DNA from: Nocardioides pini
GTDB taxonomy: Bacteria; Actinomycetota; Actinomycetes; Propionibacteriales; Nocardioidaceae
Assembly: GCF_026712185.1 (NCBI RefSeq)
Contig: NZ_JAPPUX010000005.1
Location: 484,262-548,261, forward strand
Length of the DNA stretch: 64,000 nucleotides
Reading direction: 5' to 3'
The translations under genes and the position numbers were made by a program. Each line of letters starts with the position of its first letter. Within the stretch, counting starts at the first letter, position 1. Positions 18,975 through 27,853 of this stretch are shown here, piece after piece. The notes under the pieces were generated by a model. It made no database searches. It was given only the letters and a program-made list of their open reading frames with translations, and was not told the origin of the DNA.

Positions 18975-19906
18975 GGCACCGTCGGCCAGGCGAGCCCGAC
19001 CGTCGCCTCGCTGGTCTCCCACAGCCGTCGCTGCGCCACCTCGTCCCGGGCGAGTCGCGCGGTGCCGACGACCTGCGGCGGACCGGATGCCTCGCCGGGG
19101 CCGCTCGGCCCGACGTAGGTCGCACCCGGGAGGTCGGCGGTGGCCGCCATCAGCGTCGGCAGCGCGCCCGCCGCGGCGGACTGCGAGACCAGCTTGACCG
19201 CGCCGTCGAGGATCGCCGCCCGCCGCCCGCGCGTGGTCCCGAGGTGTCCGTTGACGGCCAGGTGCGTGCCGGCGAGCCCGGGGTGCGCGGCGAGCGCGCG
19301 CACCGGCGCCCCGGCCCGCCGCAGCCGGCGGTCGAGCTCGAAGGTGAAGAGCAGGTTGGCCAGCTTGGTCTGGCCGTAGACGTGCCACCGGCTGTAGCGG
19401 CGCCGGACCCGCGGGTCGCCCACGGGCGCGGACCGCGCGACGCGGTGCATCTGCGACGACAGCGTCACGACGCGGCCGTCACCCGACGCGGCCAGCTGGT
19501 CGAGCAGCAGCCCGGTGAGGAGGAACGGGCCGAAGTGGTTCGTCGCCATCTGCGACTCCAGCCCGTCGGCCGTGCGGCGCAGCGGCGGCGCCATGATGCC
19601 GGCGTTGTTGACGAGCAGGTGCAGCGGCCCGATCGCCGCGGCAGCCGCCCCGGCGGCCCGGACCGACGCCAGGTCGGACAGGTCGACCACCAGCGCCTCG
19701 GTCGAGGCGGCCGGCACCTCGGCGGCGATCGCCTCGGCCGCAGCCGCGATCTTGTCGGGTGTCCGCCCGGCGAGCACCACGCGGGCGCCGTGGCGCGCCA
19801 GCTCGAGCGCGGTGTGGAAGCCCAGCCCGCCGAGCGTCGGTCCGGTGACGACGGCGGTGCGACCGGTGAGGTCGCCGATGTCGGCGGTCGACCAGGTCGG
19901 GCTCAC
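18971..19906 (-). CDS. Short-chain dehydrogenase/reductase
   Basis: 311 residues. Rossmann fold with the glycine motif TGPTLGGLG near residues 20-28 (a variant of TGxxxGxG), NNAG near 97, a catalytic Ser in LSSQMHR, and YGQTK as the YxxxK pair. Resembles the retinol-dehydrogenase/protochlorophyllide-reductase-like SDR group; the substrate is unknown. The GTG start overlaps the stop of the upstream mycothiol-type gene by 4 bp, so the two are co-translated. Confidence 0.85.
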   Translation of the reverse strand: MSPTWSTADIGDLTGRTAVVTGPTLGGLGFHTALELARHGARVVLAGRTPDKIAAAAEAIAAEVPAASTEALVVDLSDLASVRAAGAAAAAIGPLHLLVNNAGIMAPPLRRTADGLESQMATNHFGPFLLTGLLLDQLAASGDGRVVTLSSQMHRVARSAPVGDPRVRRRYSRWHVYGQTKLANLLFTFELDRRLRRAGAPVRALAAHPGLAGTHLAVNGHLGTTRGRRAAILDGAVKLVSQSAAAGALPTLMAATADLPGATYVGPSGPGEASGPPQVVGTARLARDEVAQRRLWETSEATVGLAWPTVP

Positions 19907-20766
19907 GGCGTCACACCGAGGGAGGCGACCACGCGCTCGCCGAGCGCGGCGTCGCCCGTGATGCGTACGTCGTCCGCGGCGGCCGCGCGGCGACCGCCGG
20001 CCAGCAGCACGAACGTCTCGCGCTCCATGGCGAGGGTGACGGTCGGCTCGCCGTCGTCCGACGTCGCGCGACGGCCACGCCCGTCCTCGCCGACGGCGAC
20101 GGTCACCGGCGCGTGGCCGGCCACCTCGAGGCGTACGACGGAGCCGACGGGCGCCTGCGCCCGCTTGCCGACGACGTAGGGCAGGCTCTCCATGAGGTAG
20201 TCGGCGGTGTGGACCGCGGCCGCCGAGTCGAGGTTGCCGGGCATCGCGAGCGCGCGGCGCACGTCCTGCTCGTGCATCCACACGTCGAGCGGCCGGTTGC
20301 GCAGCAGCAGCCCGGTCGTCCACCCGATCGCCCCGAAGGCGCCGGGTGCGGGCGCCGAGGCGTCGGTGGGCGGGTCGGCCAGCAGCTGGGTGTGGCGGGC
20401 GGTCGTCGACTCGCGGATCTCGGTGATGAGGTCGTCGGGGGTCTCGTCGCGGCGGGCGAGCACGCCCTGCTCGGTGAACCGGCCCATCGTCCCGCGCGCG
20501 TGGGGCGCGTCACCGATCTCGACGTCCTCGTGCGGGCGTCCGGCCAGCAGCGCCTCGAGGTGGGCGGTGTGGGCGGCGACGGCCCGGACGTCCCAGCCGG
20601 GCAGGTCGGTCGGGGCCGACCACTGGTCGTCGGCGACGTGCTCGAGCACGCGCGTGAAGGAGTCGACGGCACCCCACCAGAGCGCGATGAGGGCGGCGAG
20701 CCGCTCCTGGTCGTCCGCCGCACCGGTGGCGGGTGCTGGCGCAGCGCCAGCCGCGGGATCGGTCAT
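19903..20766 (-). CDS. Maleylpyruvate isomerase family mycothiol-dependent protein
   Basis: 287 residues. An N-terminal DinB-like four-helix bundle carries likely metal ligands in VAAHTAHLEALL (~residues 64-75) and DVWMHEQDVRRAL (~165-177). The C-terminal SCP2-like/MDMPI_C region ends ITGDAALGERV. This family uses mycothiol, which places the organism in the Actinobacteria. ATG start, with TACCCT 13 nt upstream. It is coupled to the SDR gene downstream, suggesting the two act on the same compound. Confidence 0.8.
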   Translation of the reverse strand: MTDPAAGAAPAPATGAADDQERLAALIALWWGAVDSFTRVLEHVADDQWSAPTDLPGWDVRAVAAHTAHLEALLAGRPHEDVEIGDAPHARGTMGRFTEQGVLARRDETPDDLITEIRESTTARHTQLLADPPTDASAPAPGAFGAIGWTTGLLLRNRPLDVWMHEQDVRRALAMPGNLDSAAAVHTADYLMESLPYVVGKRAQAPVGSVVRLEVAGHAPVTVAVGEDGRGRRATSDDGEPTVTLAMERETFVLLAGGRRAAAADDVRITGDAALGERVVASLGVTP

Positions 20767-20894
20767 GGGGGAGAGGGTAGGGGACCGGTCTGACGCACCC
20801 CGGGGGAGCGGGGTCCCCGTGCACGACGCCGTCCGGCCCTACGCTGCGGGAGGACGTCGGGAACCGGCGGCCGCCCCCTCACGAAGGAGTCGTC

Positions 20895-21107
20895 ATGGGA
20901 ATCGGACTCGGCATCCTCCTGCTCGTCATCGGCTTGATCCTCCTGTTCGCGGTCAAGGAGTTCCCCGACTCCCTCCAGGAGGTCGTCGACCCGACCACCG
21001 TGGGCTGGATCCTCGTGATCGCCGGCGTCCTCGCGCTGGTGCTCGGCCTCGTGATGAACAACCAGCGGTCGAGGACCACCCACGTGGAGGAGCGGCGCGA
21101 CGTCTGA
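20895..21107 (+). CDS. Small membrane protein, DUF6458-like
   Basis: 70 residues: MGIGLGILLLVIGLILLF forms the first helix, and VGWILVIAGVLALVLGLVM the second, followed by a charged tail. Start and spacing match the actinobacterial DUF6458 group of two-helix proteins. AAGGAG precedes the ATG by 8 nt. Function unknown. Confidence 0.8.
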   Translation: MGIGLGILLLVIGLILLFAVKEFPDSLQEVVDPTTVGWILVIAGVLALVLGLVMNNQRSRTTHVEERRDV

Positions 21108-21155
21108 CCCGGACGGACCCCGGGTAGGAGCCCCTCCCGCCCACGCGAGACCGAC

Positions 21156-21761
21156 CTACAGCCAGCCGCGCTCCTGCGCGATGCGCGCCGCCTCGCTGCG
21201 GGTGGCGGCACCGGTCTTGCCGATCGCGGCCGACAGGTGGTTGCGCACCGTGCCCTCCGACAGGTGCACCCGCGCGGCGATGGCGGACACCGGTGAGCCG
21301 TCGAGGGCGTGGGTCAGCAGCTCACGCTCGCGCCCGGTGAGCGGGCTAGGCCCGTCGATCAGGGACTCCGCGGCGAGGTCGGGGTCGATGACGCGGAGGC
21401 CGGCGTGGACGCGTCGTACGGCGTCGGCGAGCTGGCGCGCGGGGGTGTCCTTCACGACGAACCCCGAGGCCCCGGCCTCGATCGCGCGGCGGACGTAGCC
21501 GGGACGGCCGAAGGTCGTGACGACCAGCGACCGCACGCCCGGGAGCTCTCGGCGCACGGCCGCGGCGGCGTCGATGCCGTTCATCCCGGGCATCTCGATG
21601 TCGAGCAGGCACACCTCGGCCCCCGACGCGCGGGCGGCCTCGACCACCTCGTCGCCACGACCGACCTGCGCGACGACCTCGAGGTCGGACTCGAGGTCGA
21701 GCAGCGCGGCGAGCGCACCCCGCACGAGTGCCTGGTCGTCGGCGAGCAGCAACCTGATCAC
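21156..21761 (-). CDS. NarL/LuxR-type response regulator
   Basis: 201 residues. Receiver domain with acidic pair DD at 8-9 and phospho-acceptor Asp 54 (CLLDIEMPG); C-terminal LuxR helix-turn-helix (LTGREREL, SPVSAIAARVHLSEGTVRNHLS). It overlaps the histidine-kinase gene upstream by 4 bp and is the last gene of a four-gene operon with an ABC exporter, the order seen in DesKR-like systems. It presumably controls the promoter of the ABC genes. Confidence 0.92.
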   Translation of the reverse strand: MIRLLLADDQALVRGALAALLDLESDLEVVAQVGRGDEVVEAARASGAEVCLLDIEMPGMNGIDAAAAVRRELPGVRSLVVTTFGRPGYVRRAIEAGASGFVVKDTPARQLADAVRRVHAGLRVIDPDLAAESLIDGPSPLTGRERELLTHALDGSPVSAIAARVHLSEGTVRNHLSAAIGKTGAATRSEAARIAQERGWL

Positions 21762-22816
21762 GGCAGCACCACCTCCACCCGGGTGCCGGGGGCGGCCGGG
21801 CCGACGCTGAGGGTGCCGCCGGCGCCGGCGACGCGCTCACGCATGCCGCGCAGTCCGTTGCCCTCGGCGCCGTCGCAGCCCGTGCCGTCGTCGGTCACGA
21901 CGATGCCACCGGGGCCGAGCGCGATGACGACCGACCGCGCCCGCGCGTGGCGTACGACGTTGGTGACCGACTCGCGCAGCACCCAGGCCAGCAGCGCCCG
22001 GTGCCGCGGGTCGGTGTCGGCGACGGAGCCCTCGACCCTCGTGGTGATGCCGGCGTCCGCCAGCACGCGCGGCGCGGCGGCGAGCTCGGCCTCGAGGTTG
22101 CCGGCCCGCAGGCCACCGACCGTCGCCCGCACCTCGGCCAGTGCCTGGCGCGCCGTGGCCTGGATGGACTCCAGCTCCTCCTTGGCCCGGGCGGGGTCGA
22201 TGTCGATGAGCCGCGCCGCCAGCTCGGCCTTGACCGACAGCGCGGTGAGCGAGTGCCCGAGGACGTCGTGCACGTCGCGGGCCACCCGCTCGCGCTCGAT
22301 GACCACCGCGTGCTCGCGGAGCGCGGCGTTGGCGAGGTACTCGCGCTCGCCGAAGAGCCGCAGCATCACGCCGCCGATCATCACCGGCCAGAGCATGAGG
22401 AAGAAGAAGGTCGGGAAGCCGTCGACGTCGAGCAGCGACAGCAGCGGGAAGGCCGCCCACACACCCACGGCCCACTTCCACCACGGCGCGGGCAGCTCGA
22501 GGGCCGAGAGGATCGCGAGGTACGGCGTGAAGGAGATGACCCCGATCCCGATCATCGGCACGGTGGCCAGGGCCAGGACGAGCATGGCGCCGAGCGCCCA
22601 CCACGGGCTGAGGCGGGAGGAGTAGCCCAGCACGTTGGCCACGGCGAAGCCGGCGATGCAGAGCAGCGCGAGCACCTTCGCCGGCGCACCCGCGTCGGAG
22701 TCGGCCACCGCGATGACGGGGAAGGCGAGGAAGACCAGCCAGATGGCGGCGAAGGCCCACCCCCACTTCTCCCAGGGGTTGTCGGGCAGGGGCTGACGGC
22801 CCCCGGCGGCCGTCAC
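21758..22816 (-). CDS. Sensor histidine kinase (HisKA_3 type)
   Basis: 352 residues. Five or six membrane helices in residues ~15-150 with short loops and no large extracellular domain, then the dimerisation helix with the phospho-accepting His in RVARDVHDVLGHSL, and an HATPase domain (TDDGTGC, NGLRGMRERV). Such intramembrane-sensing kinases respond to membrane state or to substrates of an adjacent ABC transporter. The GTG at 22816 was chosen because it overlaps the permease stop by 4 bp (GTGA). Confidence 0.9.
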   Translation of the reverse strand: MTAAGGRQPLPDNPWEKWGWAFAAIWLVFLAFPVIAVADSDAGAPAKVLALLCIAGFAVANVLGYSSRLSPWWALGAMLVLALATVPMIGIGVISFTPYLAILSALELPAPWWKWAVGVWAAFPLLSLLDVDGFPTFFFLMLWPVMIGGVMLRLFGEREYLANAALREHAVVIERERVARDVHDVLGHSLTALSVKAELAARLIDIDPARAKEELESIQATARQALAEVRATVGGLRAGNLEAELAAAPRVLADAGITTRVEGSVADTDPRHRALLAWVLRESVTNVVRHARARSVVIALGPGGIVVTDDGTGCDGAEGNGLRGMRERVAGAGGTLSVGPAAPGTRVEVVLP

Positions 22817-23634
22817 GTGCGCGCCCGGCTCCGGCGTACGCCCCACAGCGCCACCAGCCCGAAGATCACCGTCCACGCGAGCACGTTAGCGATCGGCAGC
22901 CAGAGCGGGTCGCGGCCACCCACGGGAAGCCACCCGTCGGTGAGCGGGAAGCGGGCGAGCGCGACGTAGCCGTACAGGGGCGTGAACCGGCCGAGGTCGA
23001 GCATGAAGCCGCTCATCGGCGTGAACACGTTGCCGAGGAACGCCAGCACCACGATCATCCCCGAGGCGATGCCGGCGGCGTTGCTGCCGCGGAGGACCAG
23101 GCAGACCGCGAGGCCGTAGACCGCGAAGAGCGCGGAGCCCAGCCACACCAGGGCGCCGGACAGCACCCAGTCCGACCAGTCGCCCCGGGCGCCGGTGGCG
23201 GCACCGATGGCGAAGATAGCCACGACGGGCACCGCCGCCACGGACATCGCGACGGCCGCCTTGGTCGCCACGAAGGCGACCGGTCGCATCGGCGTGAGCC
23301 CCAGCTGGCGGCCCCAGCCCATCACCTGCTCGGTCGCGGCGCTCCCGGCGACGCTCGTGGTCGCGGTGACGGCGCCGTACGCGGCCATCGAGATCATCAC
23401 GTACATCGCGACGTTGCCGGTGCCGACCGGGTCGTCGGAGCCGATGCCGAACACGAGGTACATGAAGGTCGGCAGGCCGACGACGAAGAACATCCCGATG
23501 CGGTCGCGCAGCTGGCGCCGCAGGTCGAGGCGCGCGTAGGCGGGCATGTCCGGTCGGGGCGAGGTGCGCGCGCGAGTCGAGGGACGGGCGGTCGTGGCGG
23601 TGGTCCCCGCGGTGGTCCCGGCGGTGGCGGTCAT
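22813..23634 (-). CDS. ABC-2 type transporter permease
   Basis: 273 residues with six predicted membrane helices (for example MFFVVGLPTFMYLVFGI and NVAMYVMISMAAYGAV). It starts with a Thr/Ala-rich cytoplasmic tail of about 28 residues. Forms an exporter with the ATPase encoded upstream (4-bp overlap). Substrate unknown; drugs, lipids or lantibiotics are typical. Confidence 0.88.
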   Translation of the reverse strand: MTATAGTTAGTTATTARPSTRARTSPRPDMPAYARLDLRRQLRDRIGMFFVVGLPTFMYLVFGIGSDDPVGTGNVAMYVMISMAAYGAVTATTSVAGSAATEQVMGWGRQLGLTPMRPVAFVATKAAVAMSVAAVPVVAIFAIGAATGARGDWSDWVLSGALVWLGSALFAVYGLAVCLVLRGSNAAGIASGMIVVLAFLGNVFTPMSGFMLDLGRFTPLYGYVALARFPLTDGWLPVGGRDPLWLPIANVLAWTVIFGLVALWGVRRSRART

Positions 23635-24509
23635 CGTGCGGCTCCGATCGGTTCGGTGTCAGCGGTGAGGGCGAGGAAGGCGGCCTCGAGGCTCGCGGCG
23701 GAGACGTCGACGTCGCTGACGCCGAGGGGCTCGAGGGCACCCCGCACGCGCGCGAGCCAGTCGGCGTCGATGCCGTCCGCGTCGACCACCTCGGCGGGTG
23801 GCCGGAAGGTGAGGGTGCGGCCGCCGTACGCCGCCCGCACGTCGGTCGTCGCCGCGTCGTGGACGATGCGGCCGTGGTTCATCAGGACGGTGCGCTCGGC
23901 GAACTCATCGGCCTCGGCGAGGTAGTGGGTGGCGAAGACGATGGTGCGGCCGAGGGCGGCGTCCTCGCGCATCGCCCGCCAGAACTCCTGCCGCGCACCG
24001 ACGTCCATGCCGGTCGTCGGCTCGTCGAGGACGACCAGGTCGGGGTCCGGCAGCAGGGCCAGCGCGAACTTCAGCCGCTGCTGCTCGCCGCCCGAGCAGG
24101 CCTCGACCCGGCGACCCGCCAGGTCGGTGAGGCGGGCCCGGTCGAGCACCACCTCGACGCGGTCGGAGCGGCCGTGCAGGGCGGCGATCGCACGCACGGT
24201 CTCGCCGACGGTGAAGTCGTTGAGCAGGCCGCCGGTCTGCATGACGGCGGACACCCTCCCCTGCCCTACGGCCTGCGCCGGCGAGGTGCCGTAGACCTCG
24301 ATCGTCCCCGCGTCGGGCGTCGTGAGGCCCAGCAGCATGTCGACCGTCGTGGTCTTGCCGGCGCCGTTCGGGCCGAGGAACGCGACGATCTCGCCCGGGT
24401 GCACGGTCAGGTCGACGTCGTCGACGGCGACCACGGGGCTGCCGTCGGTGGATCGGAAGGCCTTGCGGAGCCCGGTGGCCCGGATCGCGGGCACGTCAGC
24501 TGGTGTCAT
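23631..24509 (-). CDS. ABC transporter ATP-binding protein
   Basis: 292 residues. Walker A GPNGAGKTTT near residue 46, Q-loop in VMQTGGLL, signature CSGGEQQRLKFAL, Walker B LVVLDEPTTGMD, and H-loop in FATHYLAEAD. The C-terminal extension is of the drug/NatA exporter type. First gene of the operon; CACGCT begins 12 nt before the ATG, and the dispersed hairpin element lies 88 bp further upstream. Confidence 0.92.
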   Translation of the reverse strand: MTPADVPAIRATGLRKAFRSTDGSPVVAVDDVDLTVHPGEIVAFLGPNGAGKTTTVDMLLGLTTPDAGTIEVYGTSPAQAVGQGRVSAVMQTGGLLNDFTVGETVRAIAALHGRSDRVEVVLDRARLTDLAGRRVEACSGGEQQRLKFALALLPDPDLVVLDEPTTGMDVGARQEFWRAMREDAALGRTIVFATHYLAEADEFAERTVLMNHGRIVHDAATTDVRAAYGGRTLTFRPPAEVVDADGIDADWLARVRGALEPLGVSDVDVSAASLEAAFLALTADTEPIGAAR

Positions 24510-24596
24510 GCCCCCAGCGTGTCGTCGTACGCCGTCGCGGTCCTGACCGAACTGTCACGACCTCCCCGTGACACCTGTCATCCGCCGGCCGGACAC

Positions 24597-24672
24597 GCTG
24601 TAACGCCGGGTTAGGTGCTGTACCCACTGGGATATATCAGGGTGGGTAGTCGTACTAACCCGGCGTTACAGC
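24597..24672. repeat. 76-bp dispersed hairpin element, copy 2
   Basis: Outer arms GCTGTAACGCCGGGTTA (24597-24613) and its exact complement (24656-24672); inner arms TACCCAC (24621-24627) and GTGGGTA (24642-24648); the tip contains the palindrome GATATATC (24631-24638). Arms match those at 10228-10297, but loop and spacers differ. Located between the acyl-CoA dehydrogenase stop and the ABC operon start. Confidence 0.9.
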
Positions 24673-24695
24673 TGCACGCCGACCAGATCGAGGCG

Positions 24696-26570
24696 TCAGA
24701 AGGACGTCTCGTCGAGGTCCATCAGGTCGAGGGTGGTCGCCTCGGCGATGGCGCGCTCGGCGCTGATCTTCGGCAGGTTGGTCTGGGCGAAGAACTGGGC
24801 GGCGAGGACCTTGCCCTCGTAGAACGCCTTGTCCTTCTCCGACACGTCGCCGGCCAGCTTGTCGAGCGCGACCTCGGCCTGGCGCAGGAGCAGCCAGGCG
24901 CACACGACGTCACCGAGCACCATCAGCAGGCGGGAGGTGTTGAGGCCCACCTTGTAGATGTTGCGGAGCTCCTCGGCCGACGACATGAGGTCGTTGATCA
25001 TGTGGCCGACGACGGCGTTGGCGTCCTCGAGGGCGGTGGCGAGCAGCGCGCGCTCGTTCTTCAGGCGACCGTTGCCGGCCTCGGAGGCGATGAAGCCCTC
25101 GATCTCTTTGGCGAGGTGGCCGAGCGCGCGGCCCTGGTCCTTGACGATCTTGCGGAAGAAGAAGTCCTGGCCCTGGATCGCGGTGGTGCCCTCGTAGAGG
25201 GTGTCGATCTTGGCGTCGCGGACGTACTGCTCGATCGGGTACTCCTGCAGGAAGCCGGAGCCGCCGAAGGTCTGCAGCGACTCGGTGCCCAGCAGCACCC
25301 AGGAGCGCTCCGAGCCGTAGCCCTTGACGATCGGGAGCAGCAGGTCGTTGACGGCAGCGGCGAGGCGGGCCTCGTCGGAGTCGGCGGTGCCCTCGTGCTC
25401 GGCGATCATCACCTGGTCCTGCCAGGTGGCGGTGTAGAGCACCAGCGCGCGCATCGCCTCGGCGAAGGCCTTCTGGGTCATCAGCGAGCGACGGACGTCG
25501 GGGTGGTGCGTGATCGTCACTCGGGGCGCGGTCTTGTCGGCGGCCTGCGTGAGGTCGGCGCCCTGGACCCGCTCCTTGGCGTAGTCGAGCGCGTTGAGGT
25601 AGCCGGTCGAGAGGGTGGCGATGGCCTTGGTGCCGACCATCATGCGGGCGTTCTCGATGACCTGGAACATCTGGGCGATGCCGTTGTGCACCTCGCCGAG
25701 CAGCCAGCCCTTGGCGGGCTCGCCGCCGCCGACCTGCGGGTCGCCGAAGGTGAGCTCGCAGGTGTTGGAGACCTTGATGCCCATCTTGTGCTCGACGTTG
25801 GTGACGTAGACGCCGTTGCGCTCGCCGGTCAGCTCGCCGGTCTCGAGGTCGAAGTGGTGCTCGGGCATCCAGAAGAGCGAGAGGCCCTTGGTGCCCGGGC
25901 CGCCGGCACCCTCGACGCCCTCGGGGCGCGCGAGGACGAGGTGCATGATGTTCTCGCTCATGTCGTGCGTCGCGCTGGTGATGAAGCGCTTGACGCCGGT
26001 GATGTTCCACGAGCCGTCCTCGTTGGGGACGGCCTTCGCGCGGCCGGCGCCGACGTCGGAGCCGGCGTCGGGCTCGGTGAGGACCATGGTGCAGCCCCAC
26101 TGGCGGTCGACCATGTGTTGGGCGACGGCCTTGTCGCGCTCGTTGCCGTTGCGGTGGACCACGTTGGCGAAGGCCGGGCCGGCGGCGTACATCCACACGG
26201 GGGCGTTGGCGCCGAGCACCATCTCCCCGATCGCCCAGATCAGCGAGGACGGGGCGGGGGTGCCGCCCATCTCCTCGAAGACCTGGAGGCGCCAGAACTC
26301 GGCGTCCATCCAAGCCTGGTAGCTCTGCTTGAACGACTCCGGCACCGGGGCGGTGTGGGTGGCCGGGTCGAAGACGGGCGGGTTGCGGTCGCTGTCCTCG
26401 TAGGAGGCGGCCAGGCCCTCGCGGGAGAGGCGCTCGACCTCGCGGAGGATCTCGCGCGCGCTCTCGCCGTCGACCTCGCCGAAGGGCCCGGTGCCGAGCA
26501 CGGCGTCGCGGCCCAGCACCTCGAAGAGGTTGAACTCGATGTCGCGGAGGTTGGTCTTGTAGTGGCTCAC
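24696..26570 (-). CDS. Acyl-CoA dehydrogenase, long form (FadE5-like)
   Basis: 624 residues, longer than the ~400 of classical enzymes because of N- and C-terminal extensions, as in mycobacterial FadE5. Begins MSHYKTNLRD. FAD/acyl-CoA motifs are MVLTEPDAGSD and FITSATHD. The region LQTFGGSGFLQEYPIEQYVRD leads to the catalytic Glu in LYEGTTAIQ. Oxidises acyl-CoA to trans-2-enoyl-CoA in beta-oxidation. The GTG at 26570 is preferred (AGGTGGAAG upstream); a GTG at 26579 is also possible. Single-gene unit. Confidence 0.92.
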   Translation of the reverse strand: MSHYKTNLRDIEFNLFEVLGRDAVLGTGPFGEVDGESAREILREVERLSREGLAASYEDSDRNPPVFDPATHTAPVPESFKQSYQAWMDAEFWRLQVFEEMGGTPAPSSLIWAIGEMVLGANAPVWMYAAGPAFANVVHRNGNERDKAVAQHMVDRQWGCTMVLTEPDAGSDVGAGRAKAVPNEDGSWNITGVKRFITSATHDMSENIMHLVLARPEGVEGAGGPGTKGLSLFWMPEHHFDLETGELTGERNGVYVTNVEHKMGIKVSNTCELTFGDPQVGGGEPAKGWLLGEVHNGIAQMFQVIENARMMVGTKAIATLSTGYLNALDYAKERVQGADLTQAADKTAPRVTITHHPDVRRSLMTQKAFAEAMRALVLYTATWQDQVMIAEHEGTADSDEARLAAAVNDLLLPIVKGYGSERSWVLLGTESLQTFGGSGFLQEYPIEQYVRDAKIDTLYEGTTAIQGQDFFFRKIVKDQGRALGHLAKEIEGFIASEAGNGRLKNERALLATALEDANAVVGHMINDLMSSAEELRNIYKVGLNTSRLLMVLGDVVCAWLLLRQAEVALDKLAGDVSEKDKAFYEGKVLAAQFFAQTNLPKISAERAIAEATTLDLMDLDETSF

Positions 26571-26752
26571 AGCTTCCACCTGTTCCGTGTGCGGGTCTGC
26601 GGTCTCGGGCGAGCGTTACCGAACAGTTCTACTCGCCGGTAACTAAAGGATGCCTCGCGATCGGCGCTCGCGCAACACGAACGCCCACATCGGCCCGCGA
26701 CCGCGGTGCACGGACACGCCGTGGGGTAGATCGGTTTTGTCTATCACCCAAA

Positions 26753-26779
26753 GTATGTCTACTCTTTCACCTGACATAC
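26753..26779. promoter_or_regulatory. Inverted repeat upstream of tauE-type gene
   Basis: GTATGTC (26753-26759) and GACATAC (26773-26779) form a perfect 7-bp inverted repeat with a 13-bp spacer in an AT-richer stretch, 50 bp before the start codon. A similar GACATATCTGAC occurs just before the Rrf2 gene (27831-27842). Both could be bound by the Rrf2 protein. Confidence 0.45.
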
Positions 26780-26829
26780 GCAAGTCGAACGACTACCGCT
26801 CCCTCTTCGTCCCGGAAGGACCCCGCACC

Positions 26830-27732
26830 ATGCGCAAGCTCATCGTTCTCGGCGTGGTGGGCCTCATCGCCCAGCTGATCGACGGTTCCCTGGGCATGGC
26901 CTACGGCGTGACCTCCTCGACGCTCCTGCTGGCTGCAGGTGTCGCCCCCGCAGCCGCCTCGGCTGCGGTCCACTTCTCCGAGATCGGCACCTCGCTCGTC
27001 TCCGGTGCCTCCCACCACAAGCTCGGCAATGTCGACTGGCGCACCGTGTCGATCCTGGCGCTGCCGGGCTTCGTCGGCGCCTTCCTCGGCGCCACCCTGC
27101 TCTCCAACATGGACGCCGCGGTCGCCAAGCCGGTGGTGGCGGTCATCCTGCTGAGCCTCGGCTTCTACGTCGTCTACCGCTTCCTGCGCCTCGGCGGCGC
27201 CCGCCCGACCTTCAAGGGCCACCCCTCCGCCGCCTTCCTCGCCCCGATGGGCCTCGTCGCCGGCACGCTCGACGCCGTCGGCGGCGGTGGCTGGGGCCCC
27301 GTGGGCACCACCTCGCTCCTGTCGAGCGGTCGCCTCGAGCCCCGCAAGGTCGTCGGCTCGATCGACACCTCCGAGTTCGTCGTCGCCGTCGGTGGCTCGC
27401 TCGGCTTCCTCTTCGGCCTCGGTGCGGCCGGCATCAACTGGGGCTACGCCGGTGCGCTGCTCGCCGGCGGCGTGATCGCCGCCCCGATCGCCGCCTGGCT
27501 GGTCAAGCACCTCGCGGCCCGCGTCCTCGGCACCGCGGCCGGCGGCCTGATCATCCTCACCAACTCCAAGACGCTGCTCGAGGCCGTCGGCGTCCCGGGC
27601 GTCGGTGTCGCCGTCACCGCGGCGGTCGTCTTCGTCCTCTGGATCTCCGCCATCGTGTGGGCGGTCAAGCAGGAGCGCCTGTCCAAGGCCTCGCGCGCCG
27701 ACGAGCCCGAGCTGGAGACCGCCACCGCCTGA
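26830..27732 (+). CDS. TauE/SafE family anion exporter
   Basis: 300 residues, about eight membrane helices, with the two family half-repeats (IDGSLGMAYGVTSSTLLLAAG near 18-38 and LDAVGGGGWGPVGTTSLL near 143-160). The family moves sulfite, sulfonates or related organic anions across the membrane. The ATG at 26830 follows GGAAGGA. A strong terminator and an Rrf2 regulator gene come next, suggesting regulation by sulfur status (inference). Confidence 0.88.
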   Translation: MRKLIVLGVVGLIAQLIDGSLGMAYGVTSSTLLLAAGVAPAAASAAVHFSEIGTSLVSGASHHKLGNVDWRTVSILALPGFVGAFLGATLLSNMDAAVAKPVVAVILLSLGFYVVYRFLRLGGARPTFKGHPSAAFLAPMGLVAGTLDAVGGGGWGPVGTTSLLSSGRLEPRKVVGSIDTSEFVVAVGGSLGFLFGLGAAGINWGYAGALLAGGVIAAPIAAWLVKHLAARVLGTAAGGLIILTNSKTLLEAVGVPGVGVAVTAAVVFVLWISAIVWAVKQERLSKASRADEPELETATA

Positions 27733-27749
27733 CGCCCGGACCCCTTCGA

Positions 27750-27788
27750 CGTACGCCGACGCACCGCACCCGCGGGCGTCGGCGTACG
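27750..27788 (+). terminator. Rho-independent terminator after tauE-type gene
   Basis: Perfect 13-bp stem CGTACGCCGACGC/GCGTCGGCGTACG with a 13-nt loop, 17 bp after the stop. Confidence 0.85.
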
Positions 27789-27853
27789 GCCGTGCGCGGG
27801 TCCGTGTCGACCAAGAGCACTGTCTCTGCCGACATATCTGACAAACTGGCCAT

